The translations under genes were made by a program, and so were the position numbers. Positions 5,036 through 5,038 of a stretch of DNA of 5,038 bases are shown piece by piece. The stretch comes from Candidatus Omnitrophota bacterium. GTDB taxonomy: Bacteria > Omnitrophota > Gorgyraeia > Gygaellales > Profunditerraquicolaceae. Positions within the stretch are counted from its first letter, which is position 1, and each line of letters starts with the position of its first letter. The stretch covers positions 1-5,038 of the forward strand of contig JAMWDE010000082.1 in the NCBI GenBank assembly GCA_023818905.1. The letters run 5' to 3'. The notes below the pieces were generated by a model, which saw only the letters and a program-made list of their open reading frames with translations, did not search any database and was not told the origin of the DNA.

Positions 5036-5038
5036 TTG

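Overview
This is an ordinary housekeeping stretch of a bacterial chromosome, read entirely on the + strand. It holds the 3' end of a 23S rRNA gene, a complete 5S rRNA gene, and then five protein genes in the order recG, rsmD, coaD, DUF177 (yceD) and rpmF. The window ends in non-coding DNA before whatever follows; plsX is the usual next gene, but it is not visible here.

Organism: the protein genes look AT-rich. The recG-rsmD-coaD-(ackA)-yceD-rpmF-(plsX) order is widespread in Clostridia and several deep-branching phyla. The proteins lack a clear signature for a well-studied genus. An uncultured Omnitrophota-like or other deep-branching low-GC bacterium is my tentative guess only. The 23S rRNA would settle it.

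Layout: 1-455 is the 23S 3' end, containing the second half of the peptidyl-transferase ring, the A-loop and the sarcin-ricin loop. 456-578 is the 23S-5S spacer, dominated by a long hairpin built partly from a tandem heptamer. 579-694 is 5S. 695-923 is non-coding and holds the first copy of an imperfect repeat, a -10-like box, two mutually exclusive hairpins each followed by a T-run, and a second promoter-like pair abutting recG. 924-4923 holds the five genes, separated by gaps of 53-70 bases. 4924-5038 is non-coding and holds the second copy of the repeat.

How the genes fit together: most serve ribosome production and basic maintenance. 23S and 5S rRNA and L32 (rpmF) are parts of the large subunit. 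RsmD methylates 16S rRNA, and DUF177/YceD is linked to 23S rRNA maturation and is usually next to rpmF. CoaD makes dephospho-CoA, and RecG remodels stalled replication forks.

I see no defence system, mobile-element gene, CRISPR array or tRNA, and no convincing new biological system. The points worth a second look are all non-coding. They are the imperfect repeat behind both the 5S gene and rpmF, the heptamer-built hairpin in the rRNA spacer, the recG leader, and a small SD-led broken reading frame between coaD and yceD. That last one sits where many relatives carry ackA and weakly resembles the acetate kinase N-terminus.
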